Below are positions 1 through 7,600 of a stretch of DNA of 10,819 nucleotides, piece after piece. The stretch is from Chloroflexi bacterium RBG_16_48_8 (GTDB taxonomy: Bacteria; Chloroflexota; Anaerolineae; Anaerolineales; E44-bin32), in NCBI GenBank assembly GCA_001795115.1, contig MGNI01000171.1:11891-22709 (forward strand), given 5' to 3'. The position numbers were made by a program, and so were the translations under genes. The notes below the pieces were generated by a model. The model searched no databases. It saw only the letters and a list, made by a program, of their open reading frames with translations, and was not told where the DNA came from. Within the stretch, counting starts at the first letter, position 1. Every line of letters starts with the position of its first letter.

Positions 1-1789
1 CCAGTTCGATCATCTTCAAAGCCTGGTCCTCAGGGATGACACCGGATATCTCAAAGAAGGCAGATTGCATAATGACATTGATCCGTCCTCCCAGACCCAG
101 GGATTTGGCAAGGGAGTAGGCATCAATCACATAGAACTTAGCTTGCTTTTTAATCAAGGCATCTTGTACTTCATAGGGCAAGTGATCCCATACCTCCTCG
201 GCAGGGTAGGGACTGTTAAGCAGGAAAGTGCCGCCCTTTTTTAAATTTCGAAGGATCTCGTATCGCTCAAGAAAGCTGAAAGCGTGGCACGCCAGGAATT
301 CGGCCTTGTCGATGAGGTAGGTGCTGCGAATCGGTTTGGGGCTGAAGCGAAGGTGGGAGATCGTCATTGAGCCGGATTTCTTTGAATCGTAAACAAAAAA
401 TCCTTGGGCATAGTAATCTGTTGCTTTCCCAATGATCTTGATTGAATTTTTATTAGCCCCCACAGTTCCATCCGCGCCAAGACCATAAAACATCGCCCGG
501 TGGACCTCATCGCTTGTTGTTGAGAAATCATCATCCCAAGGCAGGTTGGTGTGAGTGACATCATCCACGATACCAACCGTGAAGTGGTTCTTTGGTTGCT
601 TGGATTTAAGATTGTCAAAAACAGATTTTGCCATACCTGGGTTGAATTCCTTGGAACCAAGTCCATAGCGACCGCCTACAACCAGGGGAGCATGGTCTCG
701 ATCGATCTTCCCTGCTGCAACAGATTCACTGATAGCATTCTGGACGTCCAGGTAAAGAGGTTCGCCAGGAGCTCCGGGTTCCTTGGTGCGGTCAAGAACG
801 GCGATGGTTTGTACGCTTTTTGGAAGGGCACCCATGAAGGTATCGATATCAAAGGGGCGGTATAACCGGACCTTCACTAATCCGACTTTCTCTCCGCGGT
901 CAGCTAGGTATTCAGTCACCTCATGCATCGTATCTGCCCCGGAGCCCATCGTAACAACGACCCGCGCTGCGTCTGGGGCACCTACATAATCAAAAAGGTT
1001 GTACCGACGTCCAACGACCTCCGCGAAGCGATCCATCACCCTCTGCACGATCTGGGGAGCTTTCAAATAATAGCGGTTGACGGTTTCGCGAGCCTGAAAG
1101 AAGACATCCGGATTTTGTGCTGTTCCGCGAATGGAGGGATGGTCGGGAGAAAGACCGCGCTGTCGATGAGCAAAAACCTGCTCTTCATTGATGATAGCTC
1201 GCATGTCATCGTAGGTCAACTCCTCAATTTTTTGAATCTCATGAGAGGTCCGGAACCCATCAAAAAAGTGAAGGAAAGGAACTCTGCTTTCCAGTGTGGA
1301 AGCTTGGGCGATCAAGGCAAGATCCATGACCTCTTGAATATTATTGGAGGACAGCATCCCCCATCCTGTCCCTCTAGTTGCCATCACATCGGAATGATCA
1401 CCAAAAATAGAAAGCGCTTGGGCGGCCAAGGAACGAGCAGCGATATGGAAGACTACTGGTGTAAGCTCGCCAGCGATCTTGTACATATTGGGGATCATCA
1501 AGAGCAAACCCTGAGAGGCGGTAAAGGTTGTGGTGAGTGCACCTGTTGTGAGGGCTCCATGCACAGCTCCGGCCGCGCCGCCTTCGGATTGCATCTCGAC
1601 CACAATAGGGACAGTACCGAAAATATTCTTCTGTCCTTCAGCGGCCTTCTCATCCGCGATCTCACCCATTGGGGATGAGGGTGTGATGGGATAGATCGCA
1701 ATAACTTCGTTTGTCGCAAATGCTACATGGGCAGCAGCCGCATTACCATCATAAGGCACCAGATAGCGTTCCGCATTCTTCACTGGCAT
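1..1789 (-). CDS. nifJ: Pyruvate:ferredoxin (flavodoxin) oxidoreductase, N-terminal half (partial)
   Basis: This enzyme oxidatively decarboxylates pyruvate with CoA to acetyl-CoA and CO2, passing electrons to ferredoxin or flavodoxin in the cytoplasm. The first 596 residues are visible, about half of the roughly 1,170-1,200 usual for single-chain PFOR. The missing C-terminal part would carry the two-cluster ferredoxin domain and the thiamine-diphosphate domain. YPITPSS is at residues 33-39. By my alignment to the Desulfovibrio africanus enzyme, Thr36, Glu69 and Arg119 match its Thr31, Glu64 (thiamine contact) and Arg114 (pyruvate contact). FGDHSDV is at 129-135, DRTKEPGAPGEPLYLDV at 333-349, and the domain III segment GLGADGTVGANK at 436-447, followed by AQGFFVYDSKKSG at 461-473. 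The frame is open throughout with no disruption. The ATG at 1789 is preceded by AAGGAG with a 6-base gap, and a promoter lies 36 bases upstream. The gene is divergent from the FMN protein at 2287. Confidence 0.97.
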   Translation of the reverse strand, partial: MPVKNAERYLVPYDGNAAAAHVAFATNEVIAIYPITPSSPMGEIADEKAAEGQKNIFGTVPIVVEMQSEGGAAGAVHGALTTGALTTTFTASQGLLLMIPNMYKIAGELTPVVFHIAARSLAAQALSIFGDHSDVMATRGTGWGMLSSNNIQEVMDLALIAQASTLESRVPFLHFFDGFRTSHEIQKIEELTYDDMRAIINEEQVFAHRQRGLSPDHPSIRGTAQNPDVFFQARETVNRYYLKAPQIVQRVMDRFAEVVGRRYNLFDYVGAPDAARVVVTMGSGADTMHEVTEYLADRGEKVGLVKVRLYRPFDIDTFMGALPKSVQTIAVLDRTKEPGAPGEPLYLDVQNAISESVAAGKIDRDHAPLVVGGRYGLGSKEFNPGMAKSVFDNLKSKQPKNHFTVGIVDDVTHTNLPWDDDFSTTSDEVHRAMFYGLGADGTVGANKNSIKIIGKATDYYAQGFFVYDSKKSGSMTISHLRFSPKPIRSTYLIDKAEFLACHAFSFLERYEILRNLKKGGTFLLNSPYPAEEVWDHLPYEVQDALIKKQAKFYVIDAYSLAKSLGLGGRINVIMQSAFFEISGVIPEDQALKMIEL

Positions 1790-1824
1790 TAGGTTCTCCT
1801 TTCAAGTTACCAACGCGACGAATC

Positions 1825-1853
1825 ATACTACAAATCCATCGTTGTTTTATCAA
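1825..1853 (-). promoter_or_regulatory. Predicted sigma-70-type promoter of nifJ
   Basis: Read on the minus strand, TTGATA (1853-1848) is followed by a 17-base spacer and TAGTAT (1830-1825). These match the -35 and -10 consensus at five and four of six positions. A start about 7 bases downstream would give a leader of roughly 30 bases, containing the AAGGAG ribosome site next to the nifJ ATG at 1789. Spacing and position are ideal. This is a prediction from sequence only. Confidence 0.6.
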
Positions 1854-1984
1854 TCCCCAAGTCTAACATTTTTACCTCAAGGGTACAGTGTAAAAGTGCA
1901 TCGCATAGAAGAGGATACCTGTCATCATTACACATCCTCCCTGCCAGGCTTTTTCATTCTGATCCAGATGGACATGGGATGATG

Positions 1985-2127
1985 AACCTTCCAGAGCGTG
2001 ATACAACTTTTATTGGAATGCACCTTATTCTTGTACTAGAAAAAAGATGGCCAGCATGTTGCTTCATAATATAGGATCGATGGATGTGGTCACACTGTGA
2101 TTACGGGTATGCCACACCTGGAAGGTT
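1985..2127. repeat. Long-range inverted repeat, possible closing stem of a structured RNA
   Basis: AACCTTCCAG at 1985-1994 is the exact reverse complement of CTGGAAGGTT at 2118-2127. Pairing continues inward. 1996 pairs with 2117, 1998-2000 pair with 2115-2113, and 2001-2004 pair with 2110-2107. The interruptions are one bulged base, one mismatch and one 2-base bulge. That gives about 18 base pairs in a 20-position arm, enclosing about 100 bases. Within the enclosed part, 2086-2104 forms its own hairpin directly next to the closing stem, and AGCA/TGCT at 2053-2063 can form a small one. The transcribed strand cannot be told from pairing. It may be chance or a DNA-level element, and no RNA family is recognised. 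Confidence 0.35.
2086..2104. promoter_or_regulatory. 19-bp interrupted palindrome, candidate operator
   Basis: The sequence is symmetric about position 2095. Its core is TCACA-C-TGTGA (2090-2100), extended outward by two non-matching bases and then GT on the left and AC on the right. The size and two-fold symmetry suit a dimeric helix-turn-helix regulator, and the site lies between divergent genes. It is not the CRP arrangement, in which TGTGA comes first and the half-sites are six bases apart. As RNA the two unmatched pairs would be G-U wobbles, so the same bases could form an 8-bp hairpin with a 3-base loop. Confidence 0.4.
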
Positions 2128-2286
2128 TTAGGAAATATCAATCCAAAGACCCGAAGCGAAGTGGAGCAAACTGTCGATGGATCTCAAGAGGATCTGAGTC
2201 AGAAAAAATCATCGCGGTAGGATCAAATTCCCACGATGTTTGAATTTCCAAAAATGTAAACCACCAAAACCTCCGGAGAAAACAGC

Positions 2287-3273
2287 ATGGCAAACCTAAA
2301 AACCAACTTTATGGGCATCCAAATCGAATCGCCCATTGTCGTTGCAGCCAGTTCGATATCCAGTTATACAGATCGGATCGAGATGGCAGAGAAAACTGGA
2401 GCTGGAGCCTTGGTGATCCGTTCCTTGTTTGAGGAGCAGATCATGATGGAAGCCCAGCGTCTGGAGGAAGAATTGGCTGTGGGGAGTGAGAGTTTCCCCG
2501 AAGCTTTATCCTATTTCCCAGAGATAAAGCATGGAGAAGCCGATGAACATCTGATGTGGGTTGAGAAAGCTCGTAATACGGTGAAGATGCCACTTATCGC
2601 GAGCTTGAACGCAGTAACACCCGGTGCATGGACGAAATATGCCCGCCAGCTGGAGGGGACAGGGGTCGATGGTTTGGAGTTGAATGTCTATGCTGTGGCA
2701 GCTGACCCCAAGAGAACATCAGCTGAGATCGAGAAGGAACTATACGAAATTGTGGAAGCTGTCCTGAGTGAAGTTAAGATCCCTGTGTCTGTCAAACTGA
2801 GTTCATTCTATACCTCCCCCCTCAATGTAGTTCATGAGCTGGCCAAACGTGGTGTTAAAGCTGTGGTCTTGTTCAACCGATTTTTGCAGCCAGATATCGA
2901 TCCATTGAAGGAGACGTTGAAAAGCGAGATGGTCCTGAGCTCATCAGAAGAGATGAAAGTGCCCTTACGCCATATTGCCTTGCTCTATGGACGTATTGAT
3001 TGTGATTTGGCGATCACGAGTGGGGTGCACTCTGGCTTAGATGCAGCCAAAGCTTTCTTAGCTGGTGCAACCGTTGTCCAAACCGCTTCGGCATTGCTTA
3101 AAAATGGCATCCCTTACCTTTCCACCATGCTGCGGGAGCTTGAAGGATGGATGGAGGAGAAGGGATATGAAAACCTTGAAGCCTTCCGAGGGAAATTAAG
3201 CCAAAGGAAGGTTGAGGATCCCTTTGCATTCGAACGAGCTCAATATCTCAAGTTGTTGATGAGTCAGAGGTAA
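2287..3273 (+). CDS. Dihydroorotate-dehydrogenase-like FMN protein of unknown substrate
   Basis: This 328-residue TIM-barrel flavoprotein belongs to the dihydroorotate dehydrogenase superfamily, in the divergent subgroup annotated as 'dihydroorotate dehydrogenase-like'. It is expected to be cytosolic, as no signal or membrane segment is seen. Conserved FMN-site features are ELNVY at 131-135 with Asn133, VKLS at 169-172 with Lys170, FNRF at 196-199, TSGVHSG at 244-250 and the late-barrel QTASALLKNG at 265-274. By my alignment to class 1A enzymes, the catalytic Cys/Ser position in the Asn-x-x-Cys loop is Ala136, and the early active-site Lys is Arg45. Ordinary pyrimidine synthesis is therefore doubtful. 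No pyr gene is nearby; the neighbour is divergent nifJ. The ATG has GGAG 8 bases upstream. A small hairpin with arms ACTTCG and CGAAGT (3273-3291) overlaps the stop, and a strong terminator follows. The family is confident, the reaction unknown. Confidence 0.9.
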   Translation: MANLKTNFMGIQIESPIVVAASSISSYTDRIEMAEKTGAGALVIRSLFEEQIMMEAQRLEEELAVGSESFPEALSYFPEIKHGEADEHLMWVEKARNTVKMPLIASLNAVTPGAWTKYARQLEGTGVDGLELNVYAVAADPKRTSAEIEKELYEIVEAVLSEVKIPVSVKLSSFYTSPLNVVHELAKRGVKAVVLFNRFLQPDIDPLKETLKSEMVLSSSEEMKVPLRHIALLYGRIDCDLAITSGVHSGLDAAKAFLAGATVVQTASALLKNGIPYLSTMLRELEGWMEEKGYENLEAFRGKLSQRKVEDPFAFERAQYLKLLMSQR

Positions 3274-3321
3274 CTTCGGCCGTTACGAAGTATTCAGGCG
3301 CGTTGAAATCATCAACCGATA

Positions 3322-3347
3322 AAAGGGCGACCACCCGGTCGCCCTTT
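3322..3347. terminator. Strong bidirectional intrinsic terminator between convergent genes
   Basis: A perfect 11-bp stem pairs AAAGGGCGACC at 3322-3332 with GGTCGCCCTTT at 3337-3347 around a 4-base loop. The A/T ends of the stem supply short U-tracts on either strand: CCCTTT then CAATTTCC on plus, and CCCTTTTAT on minus. It lies 48 bases after the FMN-protein stop and 85 bases after the prenyltransferase stop on the other strand, so it can end both transcripts. Confidence 0.85.
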
Positions 3348-3402
3348 CAATTTCCTTCCTATGAGTTCATCCTGTTGCAGAAGAGAGACATGCATCTGGG
3401 CC

Positions 3403-3428
3403 GGCCCTCCTCTGGAAGGGGCTCTTTT
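3403..3428 (+). terminator. Possible second, weaker terminator on the plus strand
   Basis: GGCCCT at 3403-3408 can pair with GGGGCT at 3418-3423, two of the six pairs being G-U, and CTTTT follows. A perfect 10-bp palindrome, GGGCCGGCCC at 3398-3407, overlaps the 5' arm. It would act as a backup after 3322-3347 and keep plus-strand transcription out of the convergent prenyltransferase gene, whose stop is only a few bases further on. The evidence is modest because of the wobble pairs and short T run. Confidence 0.3.
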
Positions 3429-3432
3429 GGAT

Positions 3433-4446
3433 TTACCGGAGGCCATTCGTAACAAGAGGGATAACGAGGTTCAGAATCAACCCCAGTACGAACAATCCCC
3501 CCGCCAGTCTGTTATGGTAGAAAGCGGCTGAGACGAACCAAAGCGGCCAGACTGGGTAGCCCTGCGGGGGCTGTACGGGTTTTGGTTCCCGGTAGATCTT
3601 GATGACCTGAACAAGACGGGGCAAAGCAAGAAGGATCAGTAGCGACCAAATCCCCAAATCGCCAGTTACAACGAGCACGATGATCAGGAGGTAATAGATT
3701 GCCATGATGGCTATGTTAAGCCACAGGGAGGTCCGCTCCCCTAAAAGCACTGGGAGCGTGTTGATCCCCTTGGCTTGATCTGCCTCGAGTTTGTCGATGT
3801 GTTTACCGATCAAAACGGTTGTCACTAAGATGGCATAGGGAAGGGTAGCAAGCCACACACCAAGGGGAGGTGTTTGACCTGAGGTGACGTAGTAGGTCCC
3901 GCCGATCATCAAGGGTCCCCAAACGAGGAAAACGCTCGGTTCACCCAAGCCGTGATGCTTTAATTTGATGGGTGGTGCCACGTAAAAAACACTGATGAAG
4001 AGCCCTAAAGCCGCGAAGAGAAGGACGGGCCAACCCGTCCGGAGGGTGAGCAGTATCATCATCCCTGCGTCGATCAGGTTAACCATCAGGATGGCTGTCA
4101 GTAACCCGCGTTTTGAGACCAATCCGCTTAGGATGGGATGAGGAGCATAGAGGGCGCGGGCGTATTCGTCATTGTCGACACCGCCCTCCAAATCAAAGTA
4201 ATCGTTGGTCATATTGTTAGCAGCATGAGCGAGAACCAGACCGGTGATGGCCAGGGCGAAGTTCAACCAATCCGGCTTTTCTACTTCCGTAATGGCGAGA
4301 AGCCCACCGATGAGTCCCGACATAACGGTCATCGAAAATACAGCCGCACGTGTAATGATGAGCCATTTACTTACCGGGTCCATCACTTTCTCTGAGGATA
4401 AATTGGCGGTATTTAGCACTTCCTTCCAATTCGATAGAACGGACAT
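3433..4446 (-). CDS. UbiA-family membrane prenyltransferase (MenA-like, acceptor unknown)
   Basis: This integral membrane enzyme transfers a polyprenyl chain from its diphosphate to an aromatic or other acceptor, as in quinone synthesis. It has 337 residues, close to the usual 290-340. The first Asp-rich motif is NDYFD at 81-85 with Asp91 just after. The second is HIDKLEAD at 216-223, continuing into KGINTLPVLLG at 226-236. Both bind the magnesium-diphosphate. About nine hydrophobic helices can be drawn, roughly 28-52, 62-80, 113-134, 138-157, 171-187, 196-214, 241-261, 263-278 and 302-333. The NDYFD and HPILSGLVS (103-111) stretches resemble MenA, but no other quinone gene is near, so the acceptor is uncertain. 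An upstream in-frame TTG at 4512 would add 22 residues. I prefer the ATG at 4446 because AGGTAGGG precedes it with a 5-base gap and a promoter fits only this start. Confidence 0.92.
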   Translation of the reverse strand: MSVLSNWKEVLNTANLSSEKVMDPVSKWLIITRAAVFSMTVMSGLIGGLLAITEVEKPDWLNFALAITGLVLAHAANNMTNDYFDLEGGVDNDEYARALYAPHPILSGLVSKRGLLTAILMVNLIDAGMMILLTLRTGWPVLLFAALGLFISVFYVAPPIKLKHHGLGEPSVFLVWGPLMIGGTYYVTSGQTPPLGVWLATLPYAILVTTVLIGKHIDKLEADQAKGINTLPVLLGERTSLWLNIAIMAIYYLLIIVLVVTGDLGIWSLLILLALPRLVQVIKIYREPKPVQPPQGYPVWPLWFVSAAFYHNRLAGGLFVLGLILNLVIPLVTNGLR

Positions 4447-4478
4447 CTTTTCCCTACCTGTTGAGAGTTGTACAGGAA

Positions 4479-4507
4479 AGTCTACCCGTAGGTATAGAAG
4501 CTGTAAA
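4479..4507 (-). promoter_or_regulatory. Predicted promoter of the prenyltransferase gene
   Basis: On the minus strand, TTTACA (4507-4502) matches the -35 consensus at five of six bases. After a 17-base spacer, TAGACT (4484-4479) matches the -10 at four of six. The predicted leader is about 25-30 bases and ends in the ribosome site for the ATG at 4446. This closely resembles the nifJ promoter layout. It also argues against the upstream TTG start at 4512, which would lie ahead of the transcript. Confidence 0.5.
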
Positions 4508-4586
4508 GGCAATCATTTGGATTGAAATGGTCTTGATAATGGATCGTTCGAGGTTAGTCATTGTTCTTCAAGTGCGAAAATCTAAT

Positions 4587-4614
4587 CCGTGCTAAACTTC
4601 GGCACGGTTCTTTT
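4587..4614 (+). terminator. Terminator-like hairpin in the leader of the sensor kinase gene
   Basis: CCGTGC at 4587-4592 pairs perfectly with GCACGG at 4602-4607 around a 9-base loop, and TTCTTTT follows at 4608-4614. It lies 21 bases before the kinase ATG at 4629 and within the 182-base divergent region 4447-4628. It could block stray plus-strand transcription, act as an attenuator for the kinase, or merely sit in the leader. I found no convincing promoter between it and the ATG, so a kinase transcript starting upstream must cross it. The stem is short but GC-rich. Confidence 0.4.
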
Positions 4615-4628
4615 CGGTTGTAGGTTCC

Positions 4629-7600
4629 ATGGTCCAATTGAAGCATAAGGAAACAGAAGTTTATCCAAAATCGGTCTGGGCTGAAGCCATGCGTGCGACA
4701 GTGGCTGTTGCGCGTCGATCCTTAAAAGGGGAAGACGCATTACTTCGAGCTGTTAGCGATGAACTTCAACGATTGGAGATGACTGGTTTCATCTTGCTTC
4801 TTTGTGAAGATGGATTATTGGAATTGCGAGCTACTCCTTCTGTATTAGAGCAGAGGTTAAAAGAGCTCACAGGTCTGGATGTCAGAGGTCTTCGTTTTGA
4901 CCCTCATAAAGTAGATGTGTACCAACGGGTTCTGAAAGATCTAGAGTCATTCTTTGAAAGCAGCCATAAGCCGATTCTAGAACAAGTGCTTCCCAAAGAA
5001 ACCCGTCCATTGACGGGGAAACTCATTGAGGCTTTGGGTGTTCACCCTATCATCTACGCTCCTCTGTTCGTGGAGGAAAAGGTCTTGGGGGTGATGAATG
5101 TATCTGCAGAATGGTTCACAGTTGAGGATGTCCCCATGGTGTCATCCTTAGCCGACCATATTGCAATTAGCTTAAGTCACATGCGGACCTCCCTTGAATT
5201 CCAAAACATCTTGAAGCGCGAACGGTTGCGTACGCGTGTTGCTGAAGTGATTGCGAACTCATGGGACCTGGATCAAATCCTCGATCGCATCCTCCATATG
5301 GTAGTTGAAGCTGTGAGAGCAGAGGCGGGTTCAATTGCGTTGGTTGAACCTGGAGCACAACTTTTACGGTTGTATCACCTCTATGCTCTGCCACAGGCAT
5401 TGGGATTGAAGCAGGTTCCCAGAAATCAAGGCTTAGCTTGGAAGATGATTGAGGATGGAAAGCCGGTTATACATAATAACTATGCTCAACATCCAGATGC
5501 GCTACAGGAATGGGTAGATGCAGGTGTTCAAGCTGTGATGAGTGCTCCTCTCATCACTGGAGATGAAATCATTGGCACGATGGCAATCTTCCTGCTCGAA
5601 TCTGGAAGAGAATTTGATCAGAATCACCTCGAGATTTTGAAGGATATTTCCCATTTGGCAGCGGGGGTGATCAACAACGTGCAGCTTTTCAATGAAGCTA
5701 CGAGGTACGCGGAAGAGGCGGAGGCATTAAGAAGGGGCTCTATCGCCATATCCTCCTCTCTTGATTATCACACCGTATTGACAGAGATCACGGAACAAGC
5801 CAAGGCGTTGCTCAGAGCAGATGGTAGCCGGGTTCATCTCCTTGATCAAGAAAGTGGGTTGCTGCGATGTGTCATCGCGCTCCACCCCCATGCAGAAGAG
5901 GTTATGCAAATCGAGTTGAAGCCAGGTGAGGGTCTGTCGGGTCATGTCCTGCTATCTAGTGAGCCCCTTTTGGTTAATCGCCCCACGGACCATCCCCATT
6001 CCATTCAAGTGCCAGGCACACCGCAGGATGAAGCAGAGGTGCTTGCCATTGCGCCTATGAAGATCCGAAAGCGGACCATGGGAGTGATGACAGTGCAAAG
6101 GGATGGGTACACTCGCCCCTTTTCAGAACCCGACCTTCGTCTCCTAAGCGCCTTTGCCAGTCAGGCAGCCGTGGCCATTGAGAATGCACATCTCTATGGA
6201 CAGATCGAATCTCAGGCTCAGAGGCTCGAAGATGAAGTCAAAGCTCGAACGCGAGAATTAACCTTCTCCGAGGCACGCTATCGTTCCTTGGTTGAGACCT
6301 CTCTCACGGGTATCTACCAACTCGATAAGAATGCTAAGATTGCCTATGTCAATGATCAACTGGCAGAGATGCTGGAGTTGGAACCTGAGGAGATCATCGG
6401 TCGTTCTGTTGTTGACTTCCTAGCACCTGAATATCGAGAGTCGGTCCTCAAATGGGCAGTGGCCCGATTGAACGGAGAAGAGCCTCTCACAGAAATAGTT
6501 GAAGTGAAACTTTTATCTTGGAGCGGTCGGCATATCCCTGTCATCCTGGCTGCCGGTGTGATCACCAATGAGACAGGGATCCCCGAGAGCATATCCGGAT
6601 TGGTGCTGGATATTTCGACCCAAAAGAGACTTGAAGCAGCTTTACGGACCGAGCGTGATCGATTGGAGATCATTCTTCGAAACGTGGGTGACGCAGTCGT
6701 CGTTACAGATCCGAGTGGTATCATCGAATTCGTGAACCCGGCCTGGGAACATTTGAATGGTTATCATGCCCAGGAAGCCTTAGGGAAGAACGCCAATTTG
6801 GTGAAGAGTGACGAGCAGGATCCCGATTTCTATTTCCAGATGTGGGATACCATTTTGGCTGGTCGCGTATGGCGTGGGGAGGTGATCAACCGCCGCAAAG
6901 ATGGTTCAACCTATGAGGCCGCTTTGACGATCACGCCCGTGAAAAACGAGAGTCGCCAAATTGTAAATTTTGTAGGTGTTCAGCACGATATCAGCATGTT
7001 GAAAGAGTTGGATCGGTTAAAATCGCAATTTGTCTCGGATGTCTCACATGAATTGAGAACGCCTCTCACCAACATCCGCCTCTACTTGGAACTGCTGACT
7101 CAAACGGAGTATGACCAACGTGCTGGGCGCTATATGGAGACACTATCCCGGGAAAGTGAGCGCTTATCGAGTTTGATCGAGGATCTGCTGAGCCTTTCCA
7201 GGTTAGAGGCTGATTCAGCTCCCCTCAACAAGGAACCGGTTGACATCAATCGCATGTTGAGTGCCCTAACGCAGGATCGTGAAAAGCTTGCAACCCAGTA
7301 TGGTTTGGAATTGAGGCTTGAGTGTGAGGCGAAGCTCCCCTTGGTCATGGGTGATGCACTTCTTCTAAGCCAATTGTTTACCAATCTCCTTACCAATGCT
7401 CTGAACTACACGCCTGAAGGCGGATATATCCTGCTACGAACGAGAAGCCAATCCAGTGGAGAGATGATCTGGGTAGTGGCGGAGGTGGAGGATACAGGAT
7501 ATGGGATTCCACCCATGGAGCACTCCCTCATCTTTCGACGGTTCTTCCGTGGACAAGCCAGCAAACCAGCTGCGGTTCCAGGAACGGGGCTAGGTCTGGC

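Larger units (their letters stand above)
1790..2286. other. Divergent intergenic region between nifJ and the FMN oxidoreductase
   Basis: This is a 497-base stretch with no convincing gene. The nifJ promoter and ribosome site occupy the left 65 bases. The middle holds a 10-bp inverted repeat with arms at 1985-1994 and 2118-2127, and a 19-bp interrupted palindrome at 2086-2104. At the right end, GGAG at 2275-2278 serves the gene starting at 2287. I could not find a well-spaced -35/-10 pair for that gene. AT-rich patches around 2062-2075 and 2251-2260 are possible -10 regions without matching -35 boxes. The length is well beyond what two simple promoters need, so regulatory protein sites or a leader RNA are plausible. 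I do not recognise any known riboswitch class here. Confidence 0.7.

Noticed and set aside
923..1678. A 251-codon open frame on the plus strand opposite nifJ.
   Set aside because: It lies wholly antisense to the conserved PFOR coding frame, its translation resembles no protein family, and no ribosome site precedes it. It is a codon-bias shadow.
1979..2074. A 31-codon open frame on the plus strand in the nifJ/FMN-protein intergenic region, starting ATG ATG.
   Set aside because: It is very short, has no good ribosome site, recognisable motif or nearby promoter, and overlaps the inverted-repeat structure.
2090..2100. A CRP-like site because of the TCACA and TGTGA half-sites.
   Set aside because: The order and spacing are wrong. 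CRP sites read TGTGA-N6-TCACA, whereas here the half-sites are reversed and one base apart.
2160..2238. Possible riboswitch before the FMN protein (repeated GATCT units, CATCG/CGATG pairing).
   Set aside because: The stems are short and imperfect, and no conserved core of any riboswitch class I know, including the FMN element, is present.
4447..4512. A 22-residue N-terminal extension of the prenyltransferase starting at TTG 4512.
   Set aside because: The predicted promoter's -10 and -35 lie at 4479-4507, downstream of that TTG. The ATG at 4446 has a good ribosome site, and UbiA proteins do not need the extension.
5200..6200. A phytochrome-type bilin-binding GAF domain in the sensor kinase.
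   Set aside because: No Cys-His chromophore motif or PHY domain is visible. Isolated cysteines in the GAF region lie in ordinary strand positions.
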